DNA of 64,000 nucleotides from Flavobacterium psychrophilum (GTDB lineage Bacteria > Bacteroidota > Bacteroidia > Flavobacteriales > Flavobacteriaceae): NCBI GenBank assembly GCA_001708385.1, contig CP012388.1:744001-808000 (forward strand). Reading direction: 5' to 3'. Below, piece by piece: positions 52,731 to 61,617 of this stretch. The notes under the pieces were generated by a model, which worked only from the letters and a program-made list of their open reading frames with translations, ran no database searches and had not been told where the DNA came from. The translations under genes were made by a program, and so were the position numbers. Every line of letters starts with the position of its first letter. Positions within the stretch are counted from its first letter, which is position 1.

Positions 52731-52928
52731 ATGAAGAACGGAAAAATTTTAACCTTAAGCATTGCAATTCTGGCTTTTGCACTGCTGTCATGGGTATTTA
52801 CGCAGGCTTTCCATCTGCTTTCTGCACCATCAGATGTATCTGTTATTGGAGGAATTATCTTATTATGTGCCTCCTTTTTAGCCTGTGTTAAATTATTTTC
52901 TTACCTATTAAAAAACTATCTTAAATGA
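52731..52928 (+). CDS. small two-helix membrane protein
   Basis: This is a 65-residue protein with two predicted membrane helices (about 7-28 and 38-60) and a basic C-terminus. I do not recognise a family. Its stop overlaps the start of the SPFH gene by 4 bases (ATGA), so the two are translationally coupled and probably act together at the membrane. Confidence 0.65.
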   Translation: MKNGKILTLSIAILAFALLSWVFTQAFHLLSAPSDVSVIGGIILLCASFLACVKLFSYLLKNYLK

Positions 52929-53719
52929 GATCTAAAATTATCTATGCCGTTAGCGGACTATTCGCCTTTATTTTTATTCTTTTATTATTTAACTCTTGTA
53001 ACGAACGTATTGATGCCGGTTATGAAGGTATACTTGTGAAACTATATGGATGTGATAAAGGAGTTCAGGATTTGAGCCTGGTTACGGGGCGTGTATGGTA
53101 CAATCCTTTTACCGAAGATGTATATGAATTCCCTACCTATGTACAAACTATAAACTATTCTGCTTTTACAGTAAATGCAAAGGACGGATCTGTCTTTACT
53201 GTAGACCCTACACTTTCATTTAAAGTAAAAGACGGATATAGCCCTGTAATCTTTAAAAAATACAGGAAAGATATTGCAGAAATTAAAGAAACAACCCTGT
53301 TTAACTACATTAAGGATGCCTTTCGTATTGAATTTAATAAATACACAACAGATAGCATTATAAGCAACAGGGAGAAGTTCGAACATTCCATACAAACTAA
53401 TATGGGTTAGCTATTAGATACCGAAGGTTTCCTTTTAGAGCAAATGACAAGCGGCATACAATATCCTGAAGCTATTACTCAGGCCATTAATGATAAAAAT
53501 GCTGCTGTTCAACAGGCAATGCGTGTAGAAAACGAACTTAAAATTGCCCAGGCAGAAGCAAGAAAACTTATTGTTTTGGCAGAGTCTGAAGCAAAAGCCA
53601 ACGAACTTAGAAAACAGTCGCTTAATGCATTACTGATACAACAACAGTTTATAGAAAAATGGGATGGTAAAACCGCCATATATGGCAACGCCCCCGCTTT
53701 CTTTAAGAGTGTGCAATAA
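52925..53719 (+). pseudogene. prohibitin/SPFH-family protein gene with in-frame TAG
   Basis: The frame would give a 264-residue SPFH-domain protein with one N-terminal membrane anchor, but codon 162 is TAG (53408-53410). Before it come the anchor, GYEGILVKLYG and the SPFH core to IISNREKFEHSI (161 residues). After it, in the same frame, come LLDTEGFLLEQMTSGIQYP, a long coiled coil rich in Ala and Glu, and FIEKWDGKTAIYGNAP, the normal family ending. Both halves are well kept and nothing else is disrupted, so one base change or a reading error explains it. A fragment could restart at the ATG at 53444. SPFH proteins form membrane-bound scaffolds. Confidence 0.85.
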
Positions 53720-53760
53720 ATTAAAGGGGCGCTATAAAAATTATAGCGCCCCCTTTAATT
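53719..53760. terminator. bidirectional terminator after the SPFH gene
   Basis: AATTAAAGGGG-CGCTATAA pairs with TTATAGCG-CCCCCTTTAATT around an AAA loop, 19-20 bp with one bulge. It begins at the last base of the SPFH stop codon and ends 3 bases before the monooxygenase stop, so it serves both genes. Confidence 0.88.
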
Positions 53761-53763
53761 CCT

Positions 53764-54051
53764 TTAAATCCTATCGGTTATATAAATTGCAGGCGTCTCT
53801 GCAAGTAAAAGTGCGGCATCTTCCTTAAATTTAAGTACATGCGCCGTAATGTTATGTTGTTGCAGCTTTTCTACATCCTGCCATATTTCATGAAAAATAA
53901 ACACATTTGGTTCATCGGCGGCCTGATGCAAATCATATTGAATGCAGGCTGCTTCCTGAGTTGATCCTGCTACAAGCTCTAAAAGCACAGCTTTCATTTC
54001 TTCCGATTTACCGGGCAGGCTTTTTATTATTGCAGTTACATTAACACTCAT
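53764..54051 (-). CDS. YgiN-like quinol monooxygenase (ABM domain)
   Basis: The 95-residue protein is a single antibiotic-biosynthesis-monooxygenase domain. It has VTAIIKSLPGKSEEM at the start, CIQYDLHQAADEPNVFIFHEIWQD in the middle and HNITAHVLKF near the end. Such dimers oxidise quinols or protect against reactive quinones. It lies 2 bases after the quinone reductase gene, so a menadiol-type redox cycle like that of E. coli YgiN and MdaB is likely. Confidence 0.88.
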   Translation of the reverse strand: MSVNVTAIIKSLPGKSEEMKAVLLELVAGSTQEAACIQYDLHQAADEPNVFIFHEIWQDVEKLQQHNITAHVLKFKEDAALLLAETPAIYITDRI

Positions 54052-54053
54052 AA

Positions 54054-54698
54054 TTATTGAAAAATTTCAGTGTTTTTAGCAGCAAGTCCACTATTGGTCG
54101 CTTTCGCTGAAAGAAACAGAGTAGTTAAATGCTCGTTGTACAATTGAAGGTCGCGCGGCACATCGGCATTTTTCTCTATATCATGAAAATGCATTGACGG
54201 AAGCGGTTCCATACCGGTAAAGGCATTCATGCGGTGGAAACCAAACAATGGCCCGTCGTCAACACTACGTTCATTAAAAAACTCTCCCGGAAGCGTAAAG
54301 GCTTCTTTTGGCGCATTCCATGAAGTGGTAAGCATATATTTACGTCCGTGCATTGTTCCGCCTGTTCCGTAGTTAATGGCAGGATTAGCGGACGAACGTC
54401 CGTCGCTGTTGTAAATTCCTTTGGTATGGCCTTCAGTAAACACCACATCTATATATTTCTTAAAGTTGTGCGGTAATTGAAACCACCAGATTGGCGTATG
54501 GTAAATAACCACATCCGCCCAGACGTATTTAGCAACCTCTTCAACCGGATCGTAGCCATTACTGGTAGTAGTTATCTTCACTTCAAAATCTTCATTATTA
54601 GTAAAGAAATCAAGGGTTTGTGCTGCGACCGTATCGTTGAATTTTCCTCCGGAATGGCCAAAATCCTGACCGCCATTGATGATGAATATCTTTGTCAT
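54054..54698 (-). CDS. mdaB: MdaB-like NAD(P)H quinone reductase
   Basis: The 214-residue protein has the flavodoxin-like fold of the MdaB/Kef-regulator group. It has INGGQDFGHSGGKFN at the FAD site, VIYHTPIWWFQLPHNFKKYIDVVF, the GTGGTMHGRKYMLTTSWNAP loop and FHRMNAFTGMEPLPS near the C-terminus. It reduces quinones by two electrons with NAD(P)H. It is followed by the YgiN-like gene and transcribed away from a LysR regulator whose palindromic box overlaps the promoter, which strongly suggests induction by a quinone-like compound. Confidence 0.92.
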   Translation of the reverse strand: MTKIFIINGGQDFGHSGGKFNDTVAAQTLDFFTNNEDFEVKITTTSNGYDPVEEVAKYVWADVVIYHTPIWWFQLPHNFKKYIDVVFTEGHTKGIYNSDGRSSANPAINYGTGGTMHGRKYMLTTSWNAPKEAFTLPGEFFNERSVDDGPLFGFHRMNAFTGMEPLPSMHFHDIEKNADVPRDLQLYNEHLTTLFLSAKATNSGLAAKNTEIFQ

Positions 54699-54700
54699 AA

Positions 54701-54725
54701 TTGTATCTTATATTTTATGATACAA
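54701..54725. promoter_or_regulatory. LysR-type operator
   Basis: TTGTATC-N11-GATACAA is a perfect 7-bp dyad with an 11-base spacer, containing the T-N11-A pattern of LysR boxes. It overlaps the -7 element of mdaB, so the divergent LysR protein can act directly on it. Confidence 0.8.
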
Positions 54726-54730
54726 ATTTA
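54723..54730 (-). promoter_or_regulatory. -7 element of mdaB
   Basis: TAAATTTG on the minus strand matches TAnnTTTG and shares three bases with the right arm of the LysR palindrome. The transcript would start near 54716. Confidence 0.6.
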
Positions 54731-54766
54731 CGGCAGGATATACTATTATAAAAATAAGATAATTTA

Positions 54767-54774
54767 TAACTTTG
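54767..54774 (+). promoter_or_regulatory. -7 element of the lysR gene
   Basis: TAACTTTG matches TAnnTTTG exactly and lies 22 bases before the ATG at 54797. Confidence 0.55.
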
Positions 54775-54796
54775 CATCATAATTATAATAGTTAGC

Positions 54797-55708
54797 ATGG
54801 TAAATTTAGAATGGTATCGCACATTTAAGGCCGTATATAAAACCGGAACCTTAACAGGAGCCGCTCAGGAGTTGTTTATTTCGCAACCCGGGGTCAGCCT
54901 GCATTTAAGTTCGCTGGAAAGTTATACCGGATACAAACTGTTTGACCGTAAAGACCGGCGCATGGCTCCTACCGAACGTGGTAAAGCCCTGTATAACTTT
55001 ATAATAGATGCAATGGTTAAGCTGGAAGAAGCTGAGAAACACTTTCAGCGAAGTACTGAAAAACATACGCCAACCATTAGTGTAGGTATGTGTTTTGAGA
55101 CCTTTCAGATCACTTTGGAACCTTATATTGCCACATTGCCATTTAATGTTATTATTCAGTTTGGAGAATATCCTGAGATGGTAGAAAACCTTGAAAAAGG
55201 AATTCTTGACCTGATAATTACACCACAGATGGCTGTAAGCAAAGATGTGGACTATGAAGCCTTTAGTAAAGAAACCATTGTACTTGTTGGCGGCAACGAT
55301 ATTGATAAAGATGCATTAAATATTGTAGCAGCCCTTAACGATCGTAACGCTCTCGAAGACTGGCTGAAACAACAAAAGTGGTATGGCACCACCGGAGATA
55401 TGGAACATTTGCGCCGCTTTTGGCAACTTAACTTTAATAAATATCCCGATTTCAGGCCTAACTATATTGTACCCAACCTTAACTCAATTGTTCGTTGTCT
55501 TAGCAGTGGTATTGGGCTTGCCGTGATACCCGACTTTTTATGCCGACGCGAAATTGAAAGCGGACAGATTCAGCTGATATGGGAGGGCGAGCCAAAGCTT
55601 ACGAACACACTGCATTTTGCCACCCGCAAGAAAACTTTATATGCCGACGAGATAAATGTTATTAAAAACATCTTTAAAGGAGAAACGGTACTTGCCGGGG
55701 TGGTTTAA
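54797..55708 (+). CDS. LysR-family transcriptional regulator
   Basis: The 303-residue protein has the LysR winged helix at residues 1-62 (YRTFKAVYKTGTLTGAAQEL, ISQPGVSLHLSSLE, YKLFDRK) and a periplasmic-binding-protein-like effector domain from about 90 (PTISVG). It probably controls the divergent mdaB-ygiN pair and itself through the palindrome at 54701-54725. The effector ligand is unknown; an aromatic or quinone compound fits the target genes. Confidence 0.93.
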   Translation: MVNLEWYRTFKAVYKTGTLTGAAQELFISQPGVSLHLSSLESYTGYKLFDRKDRRMAPTERGKALYNFIIDAMVKLEEAEKHFQRSTEKHTPTISVGMCFETFQITLEPYIATLPFNVIIQFGEYPEMVENLEKGILDLIITPQMAVSKDVDYEAFSKETIVLVGGNDIDKDALNIVAALNDRNALEDWLKQQKWYGTTGDMEHLRRFWQLNFNKYPDFRPNYIVPNLNSIVRCLSSGIGLAVIPDFLCRREIESGQIQLIWEGEPKLTNTLHFATRKKTLYADEINVIKNIFKGETVLAGVV

Positions 55709-55791
55709 TACTATGTATCTTAACCTGTTCTTAACTGATGCACACGGATTAGTTTGCTATTTTTATGTAGTAAACATTAAACTAACCAATT

Positions 55792-56223
55792 ATGAAAGGT
55801 ACTTACATAGCAGAAACATCTGTAACCATTGACGCTCCTGCCGAAAAGGTATGGAAAGCACTAACAACACCTGAACATATTGCCAAATATCTTTATGGTA
55901 CCAAAGTAACATCAGATTGGAAAGAAGGTAGCCCAATTGACTACAAAGGTGAATATGAAGGAAATGAATACTATGACAAAGGCGTTATTAAAACTTTTGA
56001 GCCAAATAAGGTCTTCGCGTCTACGTATTGGAGCTCTATGGGCGGTAAAGAAGATGAGCCCGAAAATTATAACCTGGTTACCTACACCCTTGAAGAAGGC
56101 GGCGACAAAACCCTGCTTACAATTACCCAGGATAATATAGCCACCGATGAAGAAAAACAGCAGATGATTACTAACTGGAATGGCGTACTAGCCGAATTAA
56201 AAATTGTTGCCGAATCGATCTAG
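55792..56223 (+). CDS. SRPBCC/AHSA1-domain protein
   Basis: The 143-residue protein is a START-like AHSA1 domain with the family pattern ETSVTIDAPAEKVWKALTTPEHIAKYL, DWKEGSPIDYKGEY, YTLEEGGDKTLLTITQDN and a final amphipathic helix with NWNGVLAELK. It has a hydrophobic ligand cavity; the function in bacteria is usually unknown. Its stop codon shares the CTAG sequence with the stop of the convergent histidine kinase gene. Confidence 0.9.
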   Translation: MKGTYIAETSVTIDAPAEKVWKALTTPEHIAKYLYGTKVTSDWKEGSPIDYKGEYEGNEYYDKGVIKTFEPNKVFASTYWSSMGGKEDEPENYNLVTYTLEEGGDKTLLTITQDNIATDEEKQQMITNWNGVLAELKIVAESI

Positions 56224-57626
56224 CGATTAGTATTTTGAAAAAAACGAAGAGTTACTGTGGTGCCTGTACCTTTAATACTCTGAATATCAATATTGACATT
56301 AAGTATGTCACACAAACGCTTTACAATAGACAATCCTAATCCGGTACCTTTTACATTGCTATGTTCTAATGCCTCTGAGCGGTAAAACTGACCGTAAATC
56401 TTATCTAAGTTAGCTTTAGCGATACCGATACCGTTATCAACAATTATACAAGTTGTTATGTCACTGGTAGAAGAAAGTAAAATGGTAAGCAATCCATTAT
56501 TATGAGAATATTTTACGGCATTAGATAGTAGATTTTCAATAATAAGTGCAGTCATTCCGCTATCTGATACTATCTCAAAATGTTCGGCAACATCAAAATC
56601 AATAGTCAGGTTTTTAGCCTCTATTTTTGGCGAATACCGTTCAAGACTCTGCAATATCACTTCATCTAAATTTATCTTTTGAGGGATTGACGCCATTTTT
56701 TGATGTTCATATCTGGCAAGAAGTAATAATTGATCTACCATATTGGCAAGACGGTTCACTTCACTTATGCAGTACGCTATTTTTTCGTTGTATTCTTCGA
56801 CGGTACGCGGTTTACGAATAAGTACTTCCAATGTGCCTTTTATTGCGGCAAGAGGTGTGCGCAATTCGTGTGATGCATCAGAAGTAAATTGTTTTTCCCT
56901 GGTAATAGCACTCTCTACCCTTTCTAAAAGTGCATTTATAGCGGAGGATAGTATATATAATTCATCTTTCTTTTTTGGAAGAGCAATACGTTCATCAAAA
57001 TTATTGTCGGTTATATTACGTGTTGTAGTTATAATATCGAGCGTAGGTTTAATGCTACTCCCTGCAATTACCATTGTAATGAAAGATAATATCATCAAAA
57101 CTAACGGGTAGGCAACCAATAATACCCATAGTAAATTATCGAGTACCATATGTGGTTGTTCTACAGACATGCCTATTATCACATACCCTTTTAACGATCC
57201 CTTAAAAAATAAACGTGCCTGCAACTGCCTTACGGCAATCCCAGCAACTGTAGTATCGTAATAGTTCTCAGAACGCTTGTCGGTATACAAAACTAAATTT
57301 TCTCCTTTGAGATTAGGTGATTTTTCAACAGTCTTTCCATCTGTATCAAATACCTGTACAAATACAGGATTGATTATTATCTCTTTATGCTCACTTTCAT
57401 CCCATTCGGCTTTGTCTACAAGTCCTTTAAATTCCGTTTGATTTTCAACAAAAGAAGTATGTAGATTAACTTCTATCTGCAAATCGTCATTAATGTCTTT
57501 ATTTACAGAGTACGATACTATTCTGTAAATAAAGACAAATACAATAAGTATCAGTAAAGCACTGCTTAAAAGGTTATACAGGGCTATCCTGTTTTTTATT
57601 GATGATGACTTTTTAATCGATTTCAT
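56220..57626 (-). CDS. HAMP-containing sensor histidine kinase
   Basis: The 468-residue kinase has two membrane helices (about 15-37 and 165-190) around a periplasmic sensor of about 125 residues. A HAMP-like linker, the HisKA domain with the phospho-acceptor His in SDASHELRTPLAA, and the ATPase domain (NLLSNAVKYS, DNGIGIAK, KGTGLGLSIVKRL) follow. The gene start overlaps the response regulator gene by 14 bases, so they form one system. Upstream on the same strand are a PAP2 phosphatase and an LTA-synthase-like gene, which points to envelope stress or lipid remodelling as the regulated process. Confidence 0.95.
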   Translation of the reverse strand: MKSIKKSSSIKNRIALYNLLSSALLILIVFVFIYRIVSYSVNKDINDDLQIEVNLHTSFVENQTEFKGLVDKAEWDESEHKEIIINPVFVQVFDTDGKTVEKSPNLKGENLVLYTDKRSENYYDTTVAGIAVRQLQARLFFKGSLKGYVIIGMSVEQPHMVLDNLLWVLLVAYPLVLMILSFITMVIAGSSIKPTLDIITTTRNITDNNFDERIALPKKKDELYILSSAINALLERVESAITREKQFTSDASHELRTPLAAIKGTLEVLIRKPRTVEEYNEKIAYCISEVNRLANMVDQLLLLARYEHQKMASIPQKINLDEVILQSLERYSPKIEAKNLTIDFDVAEHFEIVSDSGMTALIIENLLSNAVKYSHNNGLLTILLSSTSDITTCIIVDNGIGIAKANLDKIYGQFYRSEALEHSNVKGTGLGLSIVKRLCDILNVNIDIQSIKGTGTTVTLRFFQNTNR

Positions 57627-58284
57627 TCGCTATATATCCTACACCACGTATGGCTTTAATATAATTTTCATCTTTTGTAAGCCCTAGTTTCTTACGAATA
57701 CCATTTATAAAAACATCAATTACACCTGTATCATAATTAAAATGAATATTCCAAACTTGTTTAATAATTTCGGTGCGTGTACAAACTGTGCCTTTATTTT
57801 TTAGCAAAAATTCTAAAAGAGCAAATTCTTTTTGTGTTAGTATAACCTCATCGTTATTATAAAAAACCTTATAAGTATCGGTTCTTAAAGTAATAGGCCC
57901 TAAGGTATATTGCGGTTTTTCTTCGGTAACGTTACGTAACTGAACCTTAATACGTTCCAGTAATTCTTCAAAACTAAAAGGCTTTTTTATATAGTCGTTT
58001 GCACCAGCCTGAAGACCAACAATAGTTTCCTGAACGGTATCTTTAGCAGTAAGAAAAATTATAGGCGTTGTTTTATTAGACTTGCGTATTGTTTTGCAAA
58101 TTTCCAGCCCGGAAACTTTTGGCAGCATCCAGTCAAGAAGAATAATGTCAAAATGGATTTTAAGCGCAGCAACCAAGGCATTATCGCCTCCGGATTCTAC
58201 CGTAACGCTATAACCTTCTTCTTCAAGCCCCTGTTTAATAAAATTTGAAATGCCTATTTCATCCTCGACAACAAGTATATCCAT
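57613..58284 (-). CDS. OmpR-family response regulator
   Basis: The 223-residue regulator has a receiver domain with the acidic pair Glu-Asp at 7-8, phospho-acceptor Asp51 (IILLDWML) and Lys in FLTAKD, and a winged-helix DNA-binding domain from about 125 (LTQKEFALLEFLLKNKG, INGIRKKLG, IRGVGYI). It is the partner of the overlapping kinase gene. Bases 58285-58346 separate it from the PAP2 gene. Confidence 0.96.
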   Translation of the reverse strand: MDILVVEDEIGISNFIKQGLEEEGYSVTVESGGDNALVAALKIHFDIILLDWMLPKVSGLEICKTIRKSNKTTPIIFLTAKDTVQETIVGLQAGANDYIKKPFSFEELLERIKVQLRNVTEEKPQYTLGPITLRTDTYKVFYNNDEVILTQKEFALLEFLLKNKGTVCTRTEIIKQVWNIHFNYDTGVIDVFINGIRKKLGLTKDENYIKAIRGVGYIANEID

Positions 58285-58346
58285 CGCCTAATTTTTATTA
58301 AAGTTATATAATTTACTTAAGTTTTATCGGTTGCCACTCAAATTTT

Positions 58347-59138
58347 TCAAAACTGTACAACTACCGAACATCCAAACTGGTTTCCGTTATAAAAAGGCGC
58401 TATTGCAGTTTTATATTTTAGGTTTTCTGTACTTTTTTTACCAAAAAGAACTTTACTAATATGTGGCTGAAGCCAATAAGCTATCTTGGTACTTAATATA
58501 CCTATACCTGCGCCGGCAGCCACATCGGTAATCCAGTGCCTGTTATTGTATATCCTGAACAAACCCGTACCTGTGGCAACTGCATAACCCGCTATACCAT
58601 ACCAAACCGACTTATCTTTATATTCCTGCCATAAAAATTCGGCACCGGCAAATGCTGTAGCGGTATGACCCGAAGGAAATGAATTCTTGGAACTACCATC
58701 CGGCCGATCAACTTTGCAGATAGATTTAAGGCTAAGTACTGTACTGCTCATTATAAGATATGACGTTGCCATTATAACCGTACGGTCTTTAAAATTATGC
58801 TTGCCCTGTATTCCCATGGCATTTAAGGCATATACGGATACCATTGGTGCATATTGCGAAAAGTCATCAATAGATGTTTGCTCATCTATATCCTCCTTAA
58901 CTTCTTCGCGCATTTGCCTGTTTAATCCGATAAGGGTATGGCTCTCTAACCCTACCACGCCATACCCAATAAGTACAGATGGGATGATTAGCTGCTTAAA
59001 ACCAAAATGGTGATTGTTTGTTTTATGTAAAGTGTCAGCTATTGACCCTAATAAATCTTTTGCTATTGAATCTGTTTTAACCTGTGCGTTAAGCAACATT
59101 GTACATAGCATCGTTAGTAATAAAAATTTCGCCTTCAT
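58347..59138 (-). CDS. PAP2-family membrane phosphatase
   Basis: The protein has about 263 residues and carries a signal peptide (to LLNAQ) with a few membrane helices. The three PAP2 motifs are seen: KSICKVDRPDG, SFPSGHTATAF, and RIYNNRHWITDVAAG with the catalytic His. Such enzymes remove phosphate from undecaprenyl diphosphate or lipid A on the periplasmic side. I chose the ATG at 59138, which opens the signal peptide. The position between an LTA-synthase-like transferase and a two-component system supports a role in envelope phosphate chemistry. Confidence 0.9.
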   Translation of the reverse strand: MKAKFLLLTMLCTMLLNAQVKTDSIAKDLLGSIADTLHKTNNHHFGFKQLIIPSVLIGYGVVGLESHTLIGLNRQMREEVKEDIDEQTSIDDFSQYAPMVSVYALNAMGIQGKHNFKDRTVIMATSYLIMSSTVLSLKSICKVDRPDGSSKNSFPSGHTATAFAGAEFLWQEYKDKSVWYGIAGYAVATGTGLFRIYNNRHWITDVAAGAGIGILSTKIAYWLQPHISKVLFGKKSTENLKYKTAIAPFYNGNQFGCSVVVQF

Positions 59139-59303
59139 AATATAATATAGTATAGGGGGTGATAGCATGCCCTCACAGCACGCATAGCGTAATTTTTAAT
59201 TCATACTATTATATTTATTGTTATAATTAAGAGGTGGGATTACAGACTTGAGGCATTTATATAAACATGCCTCAACATTAATTCCAGCATTTCAATAGTT
59301 ATG

Positions 59304-61280
59304 TTACTCTTTTAAAAGTTTATGACTAAATAAATAATCGGCGGTCTGATACCAGGAGATGGCCTCTTTAAGAAATTCATTTTCTATTTTCTGAGGTTTT
59401 AGGCTATTGGTTGAAACAGAATATGTGTAAAAATTCTGTTTCTTCTGATCTGAAAGTATCATAACTTTATTCTTTTTCATAAGAGTCAGCTTTCGGTAAG
59501 TACCCATTAAAGCTCTCTCTGTAAAATCGGACTGAAGTACATCTTTACCATAAAAATTAGAGGTATAATCCCAATTTATAAGCGAGAATAGTGTTGGGAA
59601 AATATCAATTTGCGAACATTGCTTTTGTATTTTCTGATTAATGCTATCGGGCAAATTGTAAATCATCGCGGGAATATGGTAGTTGGCGACATCAATTTCA
59701 TCTTTACCTGCACTGCTGGCACAATGGTCGGCAACAATAACAAAAACAGTATTTTTAAACCATGGTTTTGCACGCGCCTGTTCAAGCATCTTTCCAAGGG
59801 CGAAGTCGGCATATTTAACTGCACCATCCCTACCTGTACCCGAAGGTATATCTATTTTATTATCGGGATAGCTATACGGCCTGTGATTAGAAGTCGTCAT
59901 TACGAAATTAAAGAATGGTTTGCCTTCTGTGTAATAGGTATCGGCAACCGAAAGCATTTTATTATATATATCTTCATCGCAAACGCCCCAGGCATTTTCA
60001 AAAGTTACCTCATTGTCCTCAATATTATTTCGGGCAGCTTTGATATCGTCATTAAGCACACTCCCCCTGCCCCGGTCGTAAATTGTAAATCCGTTGCCTC
60101 CAAAATAGCTATTCATATTATCAAAGTAACCGTCTCCGCCATAAAAGAAACTATTATCATACCCCCTGTTTTTAAATACAGTTGATATTGTAAATAGATT
60201 GTGATTGTCCGGACGCTTAACAATACTTTGTCCGGGTGTTGGCGGAATGCAGAGTGTAACCGCCTCCATACCACGGACAGTACGTGTACCTGTAGCATAA
60301 AGATTAGAGAATAATATACTGTTCTGCGCAAGGTTATCCATATATGGTGTTATGTTTTTATTGTTACCAAACTCAGTCATAAACGCGGCACTCATACTTT
60401 CCATCAGGATAAATACCACATTAGGCTTCAACACATTTCCTGTTTCGTCAACTTTTCTTTTAATGGAAAGGGTGTTGTTTTCAAAATGACTATTCGTTTC
60501 GCTCAAATTTTTACGAGCAACATCAAACGCATCTTTATTATTTACAGTGGTATAAAAATCAGTGTAATCCATACGGTTGTTACGAAATTCGGCAAAGAAG
60601 GAATAAATTCCCGATTTGGATATCTCATTGTTATAACGATTAGCAGACCACTCGGCATCGGTATTCTTAACAAAACCAATAAAAAAGAACATAACTGCAA
60701 GTCCCAATCCTAACGCTGCAGCCCTTTGCCCGAGTGATATACCATTTGAAAATGTATGTTTAAAAACCTGTTTTTTAAATAACAAAAACACAATTAACGC
60801 CGTTGTAAGTAACACTACGCCTACCAACAATGGCAACGGATAAGACTCCCGTATATTACCTATAACCTCGTGGGTATAAATAAGATAATCTACAGCAATA
60901 AAGTTAAAACGTGTTCTAAACTCTTCCCAAAAAGTAATTTCAGCAAGAAAAGTGAACATCAATATGAAAAGTGTCAATGCAAAGAAAAATAGGGTAAGCA
61001 CTTTATCCAACCATGAACCTATAAATCGATTTGGAACCATGGCAATGTAAAGTAATGCCGGAAAAACTATAAAACTGGATGTACCCATATCGAAGAACAG
61101 ACCTGTAATAAGTGTTCGTGTAAAATTGATCGGATTCCAAGATACATCTGTAGCCTGCCAAAAGAAAAATACCACTCTCAACAACAAGGATAGCAGTATG
61201 TATAATTTTAAAAACGTAAGTAATAAACTTAGCCTCTTTGAAGGATGAATTTTTAATTTTATTAAGTCTCTTTTGTTCAT
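59304..61280 (-). CDS. LTA synthase family sulfatase-fold phosphotransferase
   Basis: The 658-residue protein has five membrane helices in the first 230 residues and an extracytoplasmic alkaline-phosphatase-like domain from about 280. Key parts are FILMESMSAAFM (metal ligand Glu), ATGTRTVRGMEA (catalytic Thr), FFYGGDGYFDNM, TSNHRPYSYP and FVIVADHCAS. In Gram-positives such enzymes polymerise glycerol phosphate; in Gram-negatives relatives add phosphoglycerol or phosphoethanolamine to glycans and lipid A. It heads a run of four minus-strand genes with the PAP2 phosphatase and two-component system. Confidence 0.93.
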   Translation of the reverse strand: MNKRDLIKLKIHPSKRLSLLLTFLKLYILLSLLLRVVFFFWQATDVSWNPINFTRTLITGLFFDMGTSSFIVFPALLYIAMVPNRFIGSWLDKVLTLFFFALTLFILMFTFLAEITFWEEFRTRFNFIAVDYLIYTHEVIGNIRESYPLPLLVGVVLLTTALIVFLLFKKQVFKHTFSNGISLGQRAAALGLGLAVMFFFIGFVKNTDAEWSANRYNNEISKSGIYSFFAEFRNNRMDYTDFYTTVNNKDAFDVARKNLSETNSHFENNTLSIKRKVDETGNVLKPNVVFILMESMSAAFMTEFGNNKNITPYMDNLAQNSILFSNLYATGTRTVRGMEAVTLCIPPTPGQSIVKRPDNHNLFTISTVFKNRGYDNSFFYGGDGYFDNMNSYFGGNGFTIYDRGRGSVLNDDIKAARNNIEDNEVTFENAWGVCDEDIYNKMLSVADTYYTEGKPFFNFVMTTSNHRPYSYPDNKIDIPSGTGRDGAVKYADFALGKMLEQARAKPWFKNTVFVIVADHCASSAGKDEIDVANYHIPAMIYNLPDSINQKIQKQCSQIDIFPTLFSLINWDYTSNFYGKDVLQSDFTERALMGTYRKLTLMKKNKVMILSDQKKQNFYTYSVSTNSLKPQKIENEFLKEAISWYQTADYLFSHKLLKE

Positions 61281-61617
61281 GATCGTAACTTTGTGTTACA
61301 AAATAACGCCCATCAAAAATTAAAATTGAATAACAAGATCAGTCTTAAGCGAATCTTAAGAATGGAAAAATAAAATTGAAATGTAAAATCTATGGTTGAC
61401 AGCTATAAATATGATAATGCACTTTTATACAAATTCACTCAAAACCGCAAAGTGCAATATTGTTTTTTAATCCACTAATTTTCAACACTCTGACTACCTC
61501 TAATTTTATGCAGCAAAATCGCGTTTTGAGAGCAGAAAGTGCAATATTAAATTGCTGTTTTAGTGGGTAAAAATCGGTATATTTACACTTCAATAAAGCT
61601 GAAACAGCCCGTAATAT
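61281..61617. other. 337-base divergent gap before the HipA-like gene
   Basis: This AT-rich gap separates the LTA-synthase-like gene from the divergent hipA-like gene. AAAGTGCAATATT occurs twice in direct orientation (61449-61461 and 61536-61548). CTCAAAAC at 61438-61445 is inverted as GTTTTGAG at 61523-61530. TAACTTTG at 61286-61293 matches a -7 element but points at no near gene. TATATTTA around 61580 is a candidate -7 for hipA. Confidence 0.4.

Noticed and set aside
53408..53410. TAG as a pyrrolysine or other recoded codon
   Set aside because: There is no sign of a recoding system or structure, and other genes in the window end normally at TAG.
59610..60185. 191-codon plus-strand open frame
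   Set aside because: It lies wholly inside the LTA-synthase-like gene on the other strand, whose motifs are complete, and its own product is low-complexity and unlike any family.
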